This document shows positions 52,668 to 61,581 of a stretch of 64,000 nucleotides of DNA, piece by piece. The position numbers were made by a program, and so were the translations under genes. The stretch covers positions 1 to 64,000 of the forward strand of contig JACJZA010000008.1 of assembly GCA_020635825.1 (NCBI GenBank), in the 5' to 3' direction. Origin of the DNA: Flavobacteriales bacterium (GTDB lineage Bacteria; Bacteroidota; Bacteroidia; Flavobacteriales_E; Vicingaceae). The notes below the pieces were generated by a model, which made no database searches, was not told the origin of the DNA, and saw nothing but the letters and a program-made list of their open reading frames with translations. Numbering within the stretch: the stretch's first letter is position 1; every line of letters begins with the position of its first letter.

Positions 52668-53798
52668 ATGATGAAGAAAATACTTGCCCTTATGTTGTTA
52701 TTTGTAAATTTTTTTGTGAATGCACAACAAACCATTACAGATAGTATTTATTACGACGGAATTTATAGAAGCTATATACTTTATGTTCCTGCAAGTTATA
52801 ATTCATCCATTTCAGTTCCTTTGGTTCTGAATTTTCATGGATATACCAGTAATTCAACAGCTCAAATGTATTATGGTGATTTTAGACCAATTGCTGATAC
52901 GGCCAATTTTTTGGTGGTACACCCTATGGGTACTTTAGATGGGAGTAACCAACCTTATTGGAATGCTGATTGGGGTGGTACAGTAGATGATATTGGTTTT
53001 ACGGCTGCTTTAATTGATACATTATCTATAGAATATAACATTAATCAGGAACGAGTATACAGTACAGGAATGTCAAATGGTGGTTTTATGAGTTACACAT
53101 TAGCTTGTTCTTTAAGTAATAGAATAGCAGCTATTGCTTCAGTTACAGGTAGTATGAACATTACACAAACCTTTAATTGTAACCCTCAACATCCTACTCC
53201 TGTTATGGAAATTCATGGTACTGCTGATGCTACTGTTCCATACAATGGAAGTGCCGGTGTAGAACCAATTGCTGATGTTTTAAGTTATTGGGTAGGGTTT
53301 AATAATTGTAATTCAACAGCTATTTTTAATAATGTGCCCAATATTAATACAACTGATGGATGTACGGCAGAACATTATGTTTACAAAAATGGAAACAATG
53401 GAGTAGAGGTAGAGCATTATAAAATTATTAATGGAGAACATACTTGGCCTGGAGCGCCTGTTGTAACAGGAATAACTAATTACGATTTTAATGCCTCCGA
53501 AAAGATATGGCAGTTTTTTGCTCAGTATGATATTAATGGAAAAATTAATTCAACCGACATTAATAAGATTGAACCTAATCAGACATTTAATTTATATCCT
53601 AACCCCACAAATGGAGAGCTTAATATCTTATCGGATACTAAAATTGAGAAACTAGAAATTTTCGATGTCAATGGAAGAATTTTGAGAGAATTTAACAACT
53701 CATCTTCAATAGTTATCTCAGAATTAGAAAATGGAATTTATTGGTTAAAAATATATTCAGAAGGTAAAAATGAAGTTAAAAAGATAATAAAAAACTAA
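52668..53798 (+). CDS. T9SS-exported polyhydroxybutyrate-depolymerase/feruloyl-esterase-like enzyme
   Basis: The 376-residue protein has a signal peptide (1-20) and an alpha/beta hydrolase domain of the LpqC/CE1 type: NFHGYTSN oxyanion region, Ser 136 in GMSNG, Asp 187 (HGTADATVPY) and His 258 (NGEHTWPG), so the triad is intact. It likely hydrolyses ester bonds in polyesters or plant polysaccharide side chains outside the cell. A type A sorting domain ends it (LYPNPTNGELNIL). The stop overlaps the convergent phosphatase gene by four bases. Confidence 0.88.
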   Translation: MMKKILALMLLFVNFFVNAQQTITDSIYYDGIYRSYILYVPASYNSSISVPLVLNFHGYTSNSTAQMYYGDFRPIADTANFLVVHPMGTLDGSNQPYWNADWGGTVDDIGFTAALIDTLSIEYNINQERVYSTGMSNGGFMSYTLACSLSNRIAAIASVTGSMNITQTFNCNPQHPTPVMEIHGTADATVPYNGSAGVEPIADVLSYWVGFNNCNSTAIFNNVPNINTTDGCTAEHYVYKNGNNGVEVEHYKIINGEHTWPGAPVVTGITNYDFNASEKIWQFFAQYDINGKINSTDINKIEPNQTFNLYPNPTNGELNILSDTKIEKLEIFDVNGRILREFNNSSSIVISELENGIYWLKIYSEGKNEVKKIIKN

Positions 53799-55888
53799 AC
53801 CTCAATACCTATTACACACACATCATCAATTTGTTGAAGATTGCCTTTCCATTCATTAAAAAAATCATCAATAGCCTTCTTTTGATTTTCAATGGATTCT
53901 TTTGACGTGCTTAGTAATAATTCTTTAAAAGCCTTATACTTTAACTTTTTACTTTTCTCACCTCCAAATTGGTCAGCATAACCATCTGTAAACAAATAAA
54001 ACTTTGTGGTAGTGATATCTTCTATTCTGTGGTTTGTAAAAGGTTGAGGACTTTCTGTGAAATTGATGGCTTGTCTATCAGATTTTATTTCTTTTACATC
54101 ATTATCTTTTATCATTATTAGGTTGTTGTTCGCTCCAGCCCATTCAACAGTATTGGTGTCTTTATCAATCATTAGCAATGAAATATCCATTCCATCTCGA
54201 GAACCATAACTTTTAGATGTTTGTCCCAACTCTTTTATTACTTTTTCTCTTAGTTTGTTAAGAATTTCAGCAGGTGAAAGAATCTGTTCCTCTGAATTGA
54301 TGGTGTTTAAAAAACTAATTCCCAACATACTCATTAAAGCTCCCGGAACTCCATGTCCTGTACAATCTGCTGCTGCAATATAGATAAGATTATCTTTTTT
54401 GTAAGTCCAATAAAAATCACCACTAACAATGTCTTTGGGTTTGAAAAAAATAAAGTGGTTAGGCATATTTTCGTCAACTTTTTCTTCATTTTGCAAAAGT
54501 GCTTGTTGTATCCGTTTTGCATATCTAACACTATCTGTAATATTAGTTAGAGCATCTTCCAGTTTATTACTTTTTTCTTCAATTTCAATTTTTTGTTGAG
54601 TTATTCTAATATTAGCTTTCTTTTTATCATTTAAGGATTTTAAAATAACAAGTGATAGAATGATTAACCCTAAAATTCCTCCTGCAAAAGAATATGAAAT
54701 CATTTTTTGTTCTTTAATTTCCAATTCATGTTCATGGTCTTTTTTCATTTGAGCCATTTCAGATTCGTGCAATTTTTTTTCAAATTCGTATTGTAGGCCA
54801 ACTTGTATAGTATTTCTGGTGTTTTCTTCATTTTCCAACGAATCGGTCATTTTACGATGTTCTACCAATAATTCATAAGCCTTTTCAAAGTTTTTTAAAT
54901 CTCTATTTTGATAACTTAATGAAAGTGCAGTATTGGCAATTAACTTAGGAGCACCTATCTTTTTTGCCATGTTATATGATTTAACAAGATATTCTTCAGC
55001 AGATTTAAAATCATGTTTTAAACGATAGATGACACCTATACTGTTTTGCGTGTTAACAAGACCACTTTTATTATCTAATTCAATTTGAATTTTTTCTGCC
55101 ATGAAGAGGTATTCAAGAGAAGTATCATATTCTTTTAATTCTCGATAAATAGCAGCAATATTTATTAAACACTGTCCTATTCCCGGTTGGTCGTTAAATT
55201 TTTTACGAAGAGCTAAACTTTTAAAAAAGTAATCTTTTGCTTCTAAATATTTTTGTTTGGAGAAGAAAAGAGAACCCAAATTGTTGTATGATACTGCTAG
55301 GCTTTTTTCATCACCTGATTCTTCTTTTACTTTTAATCCCTTTTGATAATACTCCAATGCTTTATCAAAATTTTGTTGGTCGTGATACAAAAGTCCAATG
55401 TTGTTAAGACAGGAACCAATGCTTGCTTTATCATCAAGTTTTTCTAATAGTTTTAAACTTTTTATGTAACTGTCGATAGCTTTTTCTATTAGTCCTTGAC
55501 TTTGAAAAATATAGCCAATATCATTATAAGCAATTGCCTCACGATTTTCTTCCCCTAATTCTTGAAATAATTTTACACTAATTAAGTATTCCTCTAAAGC
55601 TTTTTGATATTCTCCCAAATCTGTCAGTGAATACCCAATATTGTTATGTGCAATAGCAGTTCCTAATTTGTATTCTATGTTATTACTGAGATGTAAAGCT
55701 TCTTTTGAGTATTTTAAAGAAGTATTAAAATCGGTGGCAAAATATTGTTCACCTAACAAAAGCAGTGCGTCAATTTTTTCTTTACCCGTGGTAGTTTCTA
55801 TAACTTGAGTTAAACTATCAATTTTTTCATTAGCATATATAAAGCTTGAAAAAAGCAATAAAACCCAAAAAACACCTTTTTTTAGCAT
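53795..55888 (-). CDS. TPR sensor with SpoIIE-type serine phosphatase
   Basis: The 697-residue protein has a signal peptide (1-20), about nine TPR repeats (25-355; AIAYNDIGYIFQSQGLIEKAID-type), a transmembrane helix (about 400-418), a short coiled coil, and a C-terminal PP2C/SpoIIE phosphatase (about 465-695; KPKDIVSGDFYW, AADCTGHGVPGALMSMLG, GMDISLLMID, FTDGYADQFGGEKSKK). Periplasmic TPRs probably sense a ligand and control the cytoplasmic phosphatase, which usually acts on anti-sigma antagonist proteins. A close paralogue lies at 62293. Confidence 0.9.
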   Translation of the reverse strand: MLKKGVFWVLLLFSSFIYANEKIDSLTQVIETTTGKEKIDALLLLGEQYFATDFNTSLKYSKEALHLSNNIEYKLGTAIAHNNIGYSLTDLGEYQKALEEYLISVKLFQELGEENREAIAYNDIGYIFQSQGLIEKAIDSYIKSLKLLEKLDDKASIGSCLNNIGLLYHDQQNFDKALEYYQKGLKVKEESGDEKSLAVSYNNLGSLFFSKQKYLEAKDYFFKSLALRKKFNDQPGIGQCLINIAAIYRELKEYDTSLEYLFMAEKIQIELDNKSGLVNTQNSIGVIYRLKHDFKSAEEYLVKSYNMAKKIGAPKLIANTALSLSYQNRDLKNFEKAYELLVEHRKMTDSLENEENTRNTIQVGLQYEFEKKLHESEMAQMKKDHEHELEIKEQKMISYSFAGGILGLIILSLVILKSLNDKKKANIRITQQKIEIEEKSNKLEDALTNITDSVRYAKRIQQALLQNEEKVDENMPNHFIFFKPKDIVSGDFYWTYKKDNLIYIAAADCTGHGVPGALMSMLGISFLNTINSEEQILSPAEILNKLREKVIKELGQTSKSYGSRDGMDISLLMIDKDTNTVEWAGANNNLIMIKDNDVKEIKSDRQAINFTESPQPFTNHRIEDITTTKFYLFTDGYADQFGGEKSKKLKYKAFKELLLSTSKESIENQKKAIDDFFNEWKGNLQQIDDVCVIGIEV

Positions 55889-55916
55889 AGCATACTAAGA
55901 TATAAAAAATAGTTTG

Positions 55917-56312
55917 TTATTCTATTATTTTATGAATTACTACGTAAGTACCCATCCTGCTCTGAGCATAGGCAGGGTCCTCGTTACAATGATCCCACAT
56001 ACCATCTTTAATTTCCATTTCAACTGTAATCCCTTTATCAATATATTTTTCAAGTTCTTTTAAGGTGACTTTTCCTTCACAAATTTTAATAAAATAGTCT
56101 TGAATTGAACATCGTAGATAGAGCTCTTTATATTCGGTAATTTTTCCTCCTTTATTAATGAATTCTTTTTCTACAAGTTGACAAGTAGTGTATTTTGAGG
56201 GCTTTTTTTCAGATAAAGGTAAATCATTTGTTGTTTGAGTGTTTTTGCATGAGCTAACAATCAAAAAACTAATCAATAAAAAAAGAAAAAAAGGATTGCA
56301 ATATGTTTTCAT
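55917..56312 (-). CDS. Small lipoprotein, cysteine-containing
   Basis: The 131-residue protein has a lipobox (LIVSSC, about Cys 22). The mature part contains five further cysteines, in CQLVEKEFINKGG, LRCSIQDYFIKICEGK and DHCNEDPAYAQSR, likely disulfide bonded. I do not recognise the family. It lies between the TPR-SpoIIE phosphatase and another lipoprotein gene on the same strand, with small gaps, and may be co-transcribed. Confidence 0.65.
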   Translation of the reverse strand: MKTYCNPFFLFLLISFLIVSSCKNTQTTNDLPLSEKKPSKYTTCQLVEKEFINKGGKITEYKELYLRCSIQDYFIKICEGKVTLKELEKYIDKGITVEMEIKDGMWDHCNEDPAYAQSRMGTYVVIHKIIE

Positions 56313-56346
56313 AAGAGAAAGTTAAAATATTTCACTAACTAATGAA

Positions 56347-57207
56347 TCACCAAGTGGTGAAATAATTATTTAATTTAAATTCTTTTTCAAAAGTTTCTTC
56401 TTGAGGGAAAGAGTTTGTCAGGATATAAATTTCGGCTTCAATATGCCAATTATTATCTTGTTGTTTTTTCCCTTTAATAACTCCTTTAGTAATAGAACTT
56501 CCCTTTTCGTCATATAATCCACCTGAAAATTGATAGGAACATTTAATGTCTAGAACTTCTGTGCCTGAAATATAAAATGAATCATTGACTGTTGGGATGG
56601 TAAATGTTAATTCTGAAGTGCTTCCACTACATCCGACATTAGGTTCTGAATAATTAATAATAGAATGTATGAATTGAATAGAGTTTTCAATGTTCGTGTA
56701 TTTGTATTCTATTTTAGAAGGCTTTTGGGTTTCTTTATCATAGCTTTGTTCATCAAGAATTTCTATATTAACAGAAGATATTGATTTTTTTAATATTATT
56801 TCGTTGTATTTACATTTTCCATTTTTATAAATAAATAATTCAAAATACCCATTTTTAGAACTACCAATATTAGGAATGTGATAAGTAGTGTCATTAATAA
56901 ATTGTGCAGGAGGGTAATCTACTCCACCAATTACTGGGACAGATTCATCATAGAGTGTGGTAAAACAGCTACTGTCTTTATAGCAAATAGTGTAGCTTTC
57001 AAAAAATCCTTCGTTGATTTCTAGACCAACTTTCCAGCTGCTATCAGCAACAGAGTAAGATGGATATAAATGAGGAGTAATTGAATCAATTTCTACAAAT
57101 ACAGAATCTATAGTTGTTACTTCTGTTTCTATAGAATTTTCTATATTTTCATTAGTTGTACAGGCAAAAAATGAAAGAAATAATATTAAAAATAAAAAAA
57201 ATCTCAT
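56347..57207 (-). CDS. Lipoprotein of unknown function
   Basis: The 286-residue protein has a lipobox (LSFFAC, Cys 16) and a beta-rich mature part, with a cysteine pair near 74-82 (YTICYKDSSC) and others near 140, 197 and 228. No enzyme motif is visible; the acidic stretch after the lipidated cysteine is short. It follows the RCC1 gene after eight bases and precedes the smaller lipoprotein. Function unknown. Confidence 0.65.
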   Translation of the reverse strand: MRFFLFLILFLSFFACTTNENIENSIETEVTTIDSVFVEIDSITPHLYPSYSVADSSWKVGLEINEGFFESYTICYKDSSCFTTLYDESVPVIGGVDYPPAQFINDTTYHIPNIGSSKNGYFELFIYKNGKCKYNEIILKKSISSVNIEILDEQSYDKETQKPSKIEYKYTNIENSIQFIHSIINYSEPNVGCSGSTSELTFTIPTVNDSFYISGTEVLDIKCSYQFSGGLYDEKGSSITKGVIKGKKQQDNNWHIEAEIYILTNSFPQEETFEKEFKLNNYFTTW

Positions 57208-57215
57208 TTTTAAAA

Positions 57216-58874
57216 TTACTCATCAGTCTTAACAAAATGAATTGATTGACTGAATTCTGAACCGTTTAATTTTAAAATATAAAATCCATTTTTGAGTCCA
57301 TCTAAAGGAATAGAAATTTGGTTAGAAAGATTAGATTTTACATCTTTAACTACAATTTTACCATTAACATCGAAAATTTCGATTTCAATGGATTTAGAAA
57401 GATGTTGGTTCATTTTAATATTCAAAATATCTTTTACAGGGTTTGGATATACCTGAAAAACAGATGAATTTAACTCGTTAATATTAGTTGCTAATATTTC
57501 AATTGTAGTACAGGTGGTGTCAATTCCAAACTGATTAAAAGCATACAAACAAACATTGTAAATACCGGGAGCATTAAATTCGTGAAGTGGGTTAATACTC
57601 GTATCAATAGGGGAGCCGTCATTAAAATCCCATAATCTATAAGTAGAATAAACAGACGTATCTTGAAAACGGTAAGCATTAGGGTTACCTTCCTGATTAA
57701 CTAATAGTCTTGCATAAGGATTTATTGGTTCAACAACAACTTTACATATTAAGCTATTGTAATTGGGGAATACTACACTTCCTGAACCACTTGTAGAACC
57801 AGTACCGAGATGACCATAAGTATTTCTCCCAAAAGAGTATAAATTTCCATATATATCGGTTGCAAATGAATGCCAACTACCAGCATTCATTGTAACAAAT
57901 TGAGCAATTGCATTTGTGCGAAATGGTTTATTCCTATCAAGAGTACTTACCCCAATTTGATTATACCCTGCTTCACCCCATCCCCATGAAGTTCCATCTC
58001 TTCTTATAGCAAGGGCATGCTCTCTTCCACACATAATATCAATAACACTATCTAGTTGAAATACTTTGGTTGGAATGTTTGTTTTAAAGATAGTAGAGTT
58101 TATTCCTAACTGACCATAATAATTGTATCCAAATGCCCATATGGTACTATCACCACTTAACACTAATGAAAAAGCAGCACCAGCTTCTACATTTGTAGCA
58201 CCAAACAAAGTATCAATGATAAAAGGTAAGGTGCTATCGCTAACACTATCTGCTAAGGTAATTTGTCCATAGCTATTTGAACCCCATGCCCACACTGTAC
58301 CATCAGATCTTAATGCCAAGCAATGTCCAGCTCCCGCTGCTACATCTACAATACTATCTAAACCGATAACTTGTTGAGGTAAATTTTGATCTATTTTATT
58401 GCCTATACCTAATTGACCACTACCATTATGACCCCATGCCCAAACAGTTCCGTTGGTCCGGATAGCCAAAACAAAATCACCTGCGCTATTTGATTCAATT
58501 ACAATTACACTATCTAGGTTTAAAACAGGAGTAGGTGTATATACAAAATTTGTATTTGTACCATCACCAATTTGCCCATAAATTCCTTGCCCCCATGCCA
58601 TAACAGTTCCATCTAATAATAAAATATAACTAGAATAATCACTCGCAGAAACCATTTTAACTTTTTGAGTTATACCGATAGGAGAATTTGGGTTTGGATG
58701 AGTTCCACTGTCCTTTGTTCCTATTCCTAATTGTGCTGAGTTGTTTTCACCAAATGTAGCAACAGTACTATCTTCACATAGTATAATAGAATGTCCATAT
58801 CCTCCATCAATAAATTGTGAAAAAGCACTAATTGAGTATATAGAAAATATTAAAAAGGGCAACCAATTTTTCAT
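57216..58874 (-). CDS. T9SS-secreted RCC1-repeat protein
   Basis: The 552-residue protein has a signal peptide (1-19). About seven RCC1-type beta-propeller repeats follow (20-375; pattern DGTVWAWGxNxxGQLGxG...VxxLDSIVDVxxGxxHxLAL), then a PKD domain (about 385-460; YRLWDFNDGSPIDTS) and a type A sorting domain (VYPNPVKDILNI). The propeller is complete in length, so it should fold as a ring for binding. In bacteria, extracellular RCC1 repeats are of unknown role. Confidence 0.85.
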   Translation of the reverse strand: MKNWLPFLIFSIYSISAFSQFIDGGYGHSIILCEDSTVATFGENNSAQLGIGTKDSGTHPNPNSPIGITQKVKMVSASDYSSYILLLDGTVMAWGQGIYGQIGDGTNTNFVYTPTPVLNLDSVIVIESNSAGDFVLAIRTNGTVWAWGHNGSGQLGIGNKIDQNLPQQVIGLDSIVDVAAGAGHCLALRSDGTVWAWGSNSYGQITLADSVSDSTLPFIIDTLFGATNVEAGAAFSLVLSGDSTIWAFGYNYYGQLGINSTIFKTNIPTKVFQLDSVIDIMCGREHALAIRRDGTSWGWGEAGYNQIGVSTLDRNKPFRTNAIAQFVTMNAGSWHSFATDIYGNLYSFGRNTYGHLGTGSTSGSGSVVFPNYNSLICKVVVEPINPYARLLVNQEGNPNAYRFQDTSVYSTYRLWDFNDGSPIDTSINPLHEFNAPGIYNVCLYAFNQFGIDTTCTTIEILATNINELNSSVFQVYPNPVKDILNIKMNQHLSKSIEIEIFDVNGKIVVKDVKSNLSNQISIPLDGLKNGFYILKLNGSEFSQSIHFVKTDE

Positions 58875-58903
58875 AACTAAAATTTATTCTAAAGTAAGCT
58901 TTT

Positions 58904-59806
58904 TTAATGAGTAATTACCAATGACATTAGTACTAACAATAAGAAAAAAAGTGTTGCTGAGATAATGTAGCCAAGTAAAAGAAAAATCATCTTATAAAGA
59001 ACCACCCATCCTTTTCTCTCATAGAATTTTTTGATTGCAAAAAACAAGTAAACTAGTACATATACTACTGAAAGAAGTATAGTAGTAATCAAAACTAGCC
59101 CAGAATCATCCTTAAAAGCAAACAAAATCAACTTATCTACAGTTAATAGGAGTATGATGAATGTGTTAAAATGTAAATTGAATACTAAATGCTTTATGTA
59201 ATTGTATCTGTTTTTTACAAATGACCATTTGTAAAAAAGTGAAATAAAAGGGATAAATAGAATTAAAAATATTGAAAGTTGATTTAAAATGGTTTCTTTA
59301 AAACTATCACCGCTATTTTGAGCGATGATTGTCTTTTCTACAAAATATTGTTCTATCACATTTTCAGCACCAATTGAATCTTTCATAAAGGTGACAAACT
59401 CATTTTTATTTTTTAACTCTTTATATTTTTCAGCTGAAACCTCTACCTTTTTATCTTTGTAAGTAAAGTAAACCATTCCTTTGGATGCTTCTTTTTGGTG
59501 AGTGTTTTCATTAATAAAATTGCCAAGTGCAATGATGAAAAAAAAGAGTACACTAAAAGTAATATAAAGCCTAACAGGAGCAACAAAGCTTACTCTTTTA
59601 CCATCAATAAATTCTTTACTTAAGTGACCGGGTTTAAAAATTAAACTTTTAAGAGTTTTAAAAAGTTTAGACTCTATATAGATATAGTTTTCTAAAAACT
59701 CTTCGAGTAAATATTTTAGATTCAAATGAGGAATGTTCTTTTGACCACAATTGGGGCAAAAGTGTTGATTTTCATTGATTTCTTGATGACAATTTTTACA
59801 TTCCAT
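58904..59806 (-). CDS. DUF3667-like membrane protein with zinc ribbon
   Basis: The 300-residue protein has an N-terminal zinc ribbon (Cys 3, 6, 17, 20; CKNCHQEI and HFCPNCGQ), then the DUF3667 signature FLENYIYIESKLFKTLKSL with FKPGHLSKEFIDGKR. Four to five transmembrane helices follow (about 85-105, 183-202, 208-232, 235-262 and 275-297). DUF3667 is widespread in Bacteroidota and of unknown function. It is monocistronic here. Confidence 0.85.
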   Translation of the reverse strand: MECKNCHQEINENQHFCPNCGQKNIPHLNLKYLLEEFLENYIYIESKLFKTLKSLIFKPGHLSKEFIDGKRVSFVAPVRLYITFSVLFFFIIALGNFINENTHQKEASKGMVYFTYKDKKVEVSAEKYKELKNKNEFVTFMKDSIGAENVIEQYFVEKTIIAQNSGDSFKETILNQLSIFLILFIPFISLFYKWSFVKNRYNYIKHLVFNLHFNTFIILLLTVDKLILFAFKDDSGLVLITTILLSVVYVLVYLFFAIKKFYERKGWVVLYKMIFLLLGYIISATLFFLLLVLMSLVITH

Positions 59807-59883
59807 AACATTACCATAATAGAAATTATTAAAGTTTTAAGCAACTAAATTTGAGAGAGATATAGAAAATAATAAGTATAAAA

Positions 59884-59906
59884 AAAGCTCACAAAAAGTG
59901 AGCTTT
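59884..59906 (-). terminator. Terminator of the blaI-blaR1-like operon
   Basis: Nine-base arms aaagctcac (59884-59892) and gtgagcttt (59898-59906) with a five-base loop; on the minus strand a T-run follows directly. Confidence 0.82.
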
Positions 59907-59943
59907 CTATTAAAGGTAAGCATTACAAATGCTTGGCGTGAAT

Positions 59944-61107
59944 TTAACTTTTTTTGTAAGAAATAGGTAAAACCATTTTTACAGAAACATCCTTTCCGTC
60001 ATGCTTACCTGGAGTCCAGTTAGGCATAGATTTAACCACTCTCATGGCTTCATTATCCAGATAAGTGTTTATTCCTTTTTCTAAATTTACTTTTTCCACT
60101 TTTCCTTTACTGTTTACCACAAATGATACAAATACTACTCCTTCAATATCTTTTGCCTCTTCGGGATATTTGAGAGAACTCCCCATAAACTCATATAGTT
60201 TTTCAATTCCACCTTTAAAATCAGGCATTTGATCCACCTTGTCGTACACCTTTTCTGTTTTTGCATCTTCTTGATGTACTGGTGTTTTTGCACTAACATT
60301 AATAGTACTGGTAGCAATAATTGATACACATGCTACAGGAATAATTAAAGCATACATAGCTGCTTTTAATTTTTGTTGTTTTTGTTTTTTCATCATCTTA
60401 ATTCTTTTTTTGATTAATGGTTCATAATTAAAATTGTTTGCTAAATCGCTGCAATTCACACCAAGCAGCTGCGCAACAAGAACCTTTGAATAAGATTGAA
60501 CATTATTTTTACTGGCAATACTATCCGCAATATATTCATGATTGGTTTTTACATCATTTTCGGCTAACCAAACTAAAGGGTTGAACCAAAAAAGTATTTT
60601 CATGAATTCATAAATTAAAATATCGATAGAATGACATTGTTTTACGTGTACAATTTCATGTGCTAGAATAATTGCTTTCTCATCTTCATCAAGATTGTTT
60701 GGGATGTGAACAAATCCAAAAAATGAAAAAGGATTGTAGTTACTTATTTTCCCTTGTTTAATCTTATTTACAATAACTAACATCTTTGCTATTTTAATGA
60801 TAAACGCAACGAAGAAAAGGCTGCTAGTAGACAATAAAATAAAAGAAACATTTAATGAAAATCCTAACTCGATGTTGTTGGTCGAAACTTCAAACTGAGG
60901 AAGCAAAACCTGAAATTCTTGCGATGAAGAAAGGCTTGAAAAAGAAATAAAAGGCAATACAATTGATAAAGGAACAATTGCTAATAAGTAAAATCGATTG
61001 AGTTGTATAAAGGTGTTTTTTGCAAACAATGTTTTGTAAGCAAGATAAAACAACGAAAAAGCCAAAGTGCTTTTCAATAGATATGTCAATAATTCGTTAT
61101 TCATCAT
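59944..61107 (-). CDS. BlaR1/M56-family metallopeptidase fused to TonB C-terminal domain
   Basis: The 387-residue protein starts with membrane helices (about 5-25, 40-58, 85-108), a zinc protease loop with His 150-Glu 151-x2-His 154 (LAHEIVH) and the downstream HEYIADS with Glu 191, then a helix (about 250-268). In BlaR1 the extracellular end is a penicillin-binding sensor. Here it is a TonB C-terminal domain (about 285-387; QMPDFKGGIEKLY...VVFVSFVVNSKGKVEKV). It overlaps the BlaI gene by eleven bases. On sensing, the protease presumably cleaves BlaI. Confidence 0.85.
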   Translation of the reverse strand: MMNNELLTYLLKSTLAFSLFYLAYKTLFAKNTFIQLNRFYLLAIVPLSIVLPFISFSSLSSSQEFQVLLPQFEVSTNNIELGFSLNVSFILLSTSSLFFVAFIIKIAKMLVIVNKIKQGKISNYNPFSFFGFVHIPNNLDEDEKAIILAHEIVHVKQCHSIDILIYEFMKILFWFNPLVWLAENDVKTNHEYIADSIASKNNVQSYSKVLVAQLLGVNCSDLANNFNYEPLIKKRIKMMKKQKQQKLKAAMYALIIPVACVSIIATSTINVSAKTPVHQEDAKTEKVYDKVDQMPDFKGGIEKLYEFMGSSLKYPEEAKDIEGVVFVSFVVNSKGKVEKVNLEKGINTYLDNEAMRVVKSMPNWTPGKHDGKDVSVKMVLPISYKKS

Positions 61108-61456
61108 TTTTTAAGTTTTTTAAAAGTTCATCTAGTTCGTTGATGTCTAGTTTTTTTTCTTTTACAAAAAAGCTCATCATTTTTTCTACAGAGTTTCCAA
61201 AATAGTTGCCTAGTAGAGAATCGGTTTTGTAAGTAGCATAATCTTCTTTGCTTACAATAGGGAAGTATTGATGCGTTTTACCAAATGCTTCGTAGCCCAC
61301 AAATTCTTTTTTCTCCAGTATTCTTACTATGGTAGAAACTGTATTGTAAGCAGGTTGTGGTTCTGGTAAATGAGGAATAATTTCTTTAACGAAACATTTT
61401 TCTAAATTCCAGATTACCTGCATTATTTGTTCTTCGGCTTTAGTTAATTCTTGCAT
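61097..61456 (-). CDS. BlaI/MecI/CopY-type repressor
   Basis: The 119-residue protein has the winged-helix pattern of BlaI-type repressors (MQELTKAEEQIMQVIWNLEK, PEPQPAYNTVSTIVRILEKKEFVGYE). It has a C-terminal dimerisation helix region (LLGNYFGNSVEKMMSFFVKEKK). It should repress its own operon until the M56 protease cleaves it. A pair of palindromes covers the predicted promoter, and the -7 box ends only five bases before the ATG, so the mRNA may be leaderless. Confidence 0.9.
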   Translation of the reverse strand: MQELTKAEEQIMQVIWNLEKCFVKEIIPHLPEPQPAYNTVSTIVRILEKKEFVGYEAFGKTHQYFPIVSKEDYATYKTDSLLGNYFGNSVEKMMSFFVKEKKLDINELDELLKNLKNDE

Positions 61457-61460
61457 AGTA

Positions 61461-61505
61461 CAAATATATAACTAAAAATTTAGTTATACAACTATTTATT
61501 TAGTT
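61461..61505 (-). promoter_or_regulatory. blaI promoter with two phased operator palindromes
   Basis: Minus-strand -7 box TATATTTG (61468-61461) and TTGT (61491-61488) at -33, 19 apart. Two copies of AACTA-N6-TAGTT lie at 61470-61485 (between the boxes; full 10-bp arms at 61467-61488) and 61490-61505 (over -33). They are 20 bases apart, about two helical turns. Confidence 0.65.
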
Positions 61506-61581
61506 TAAGGTCTTTTTTTTATTCTTTTGTGAGAGTTGGGTTAGGGAAAGGTCTTTTATTGGTTATTGTGGGTTTGACTTG

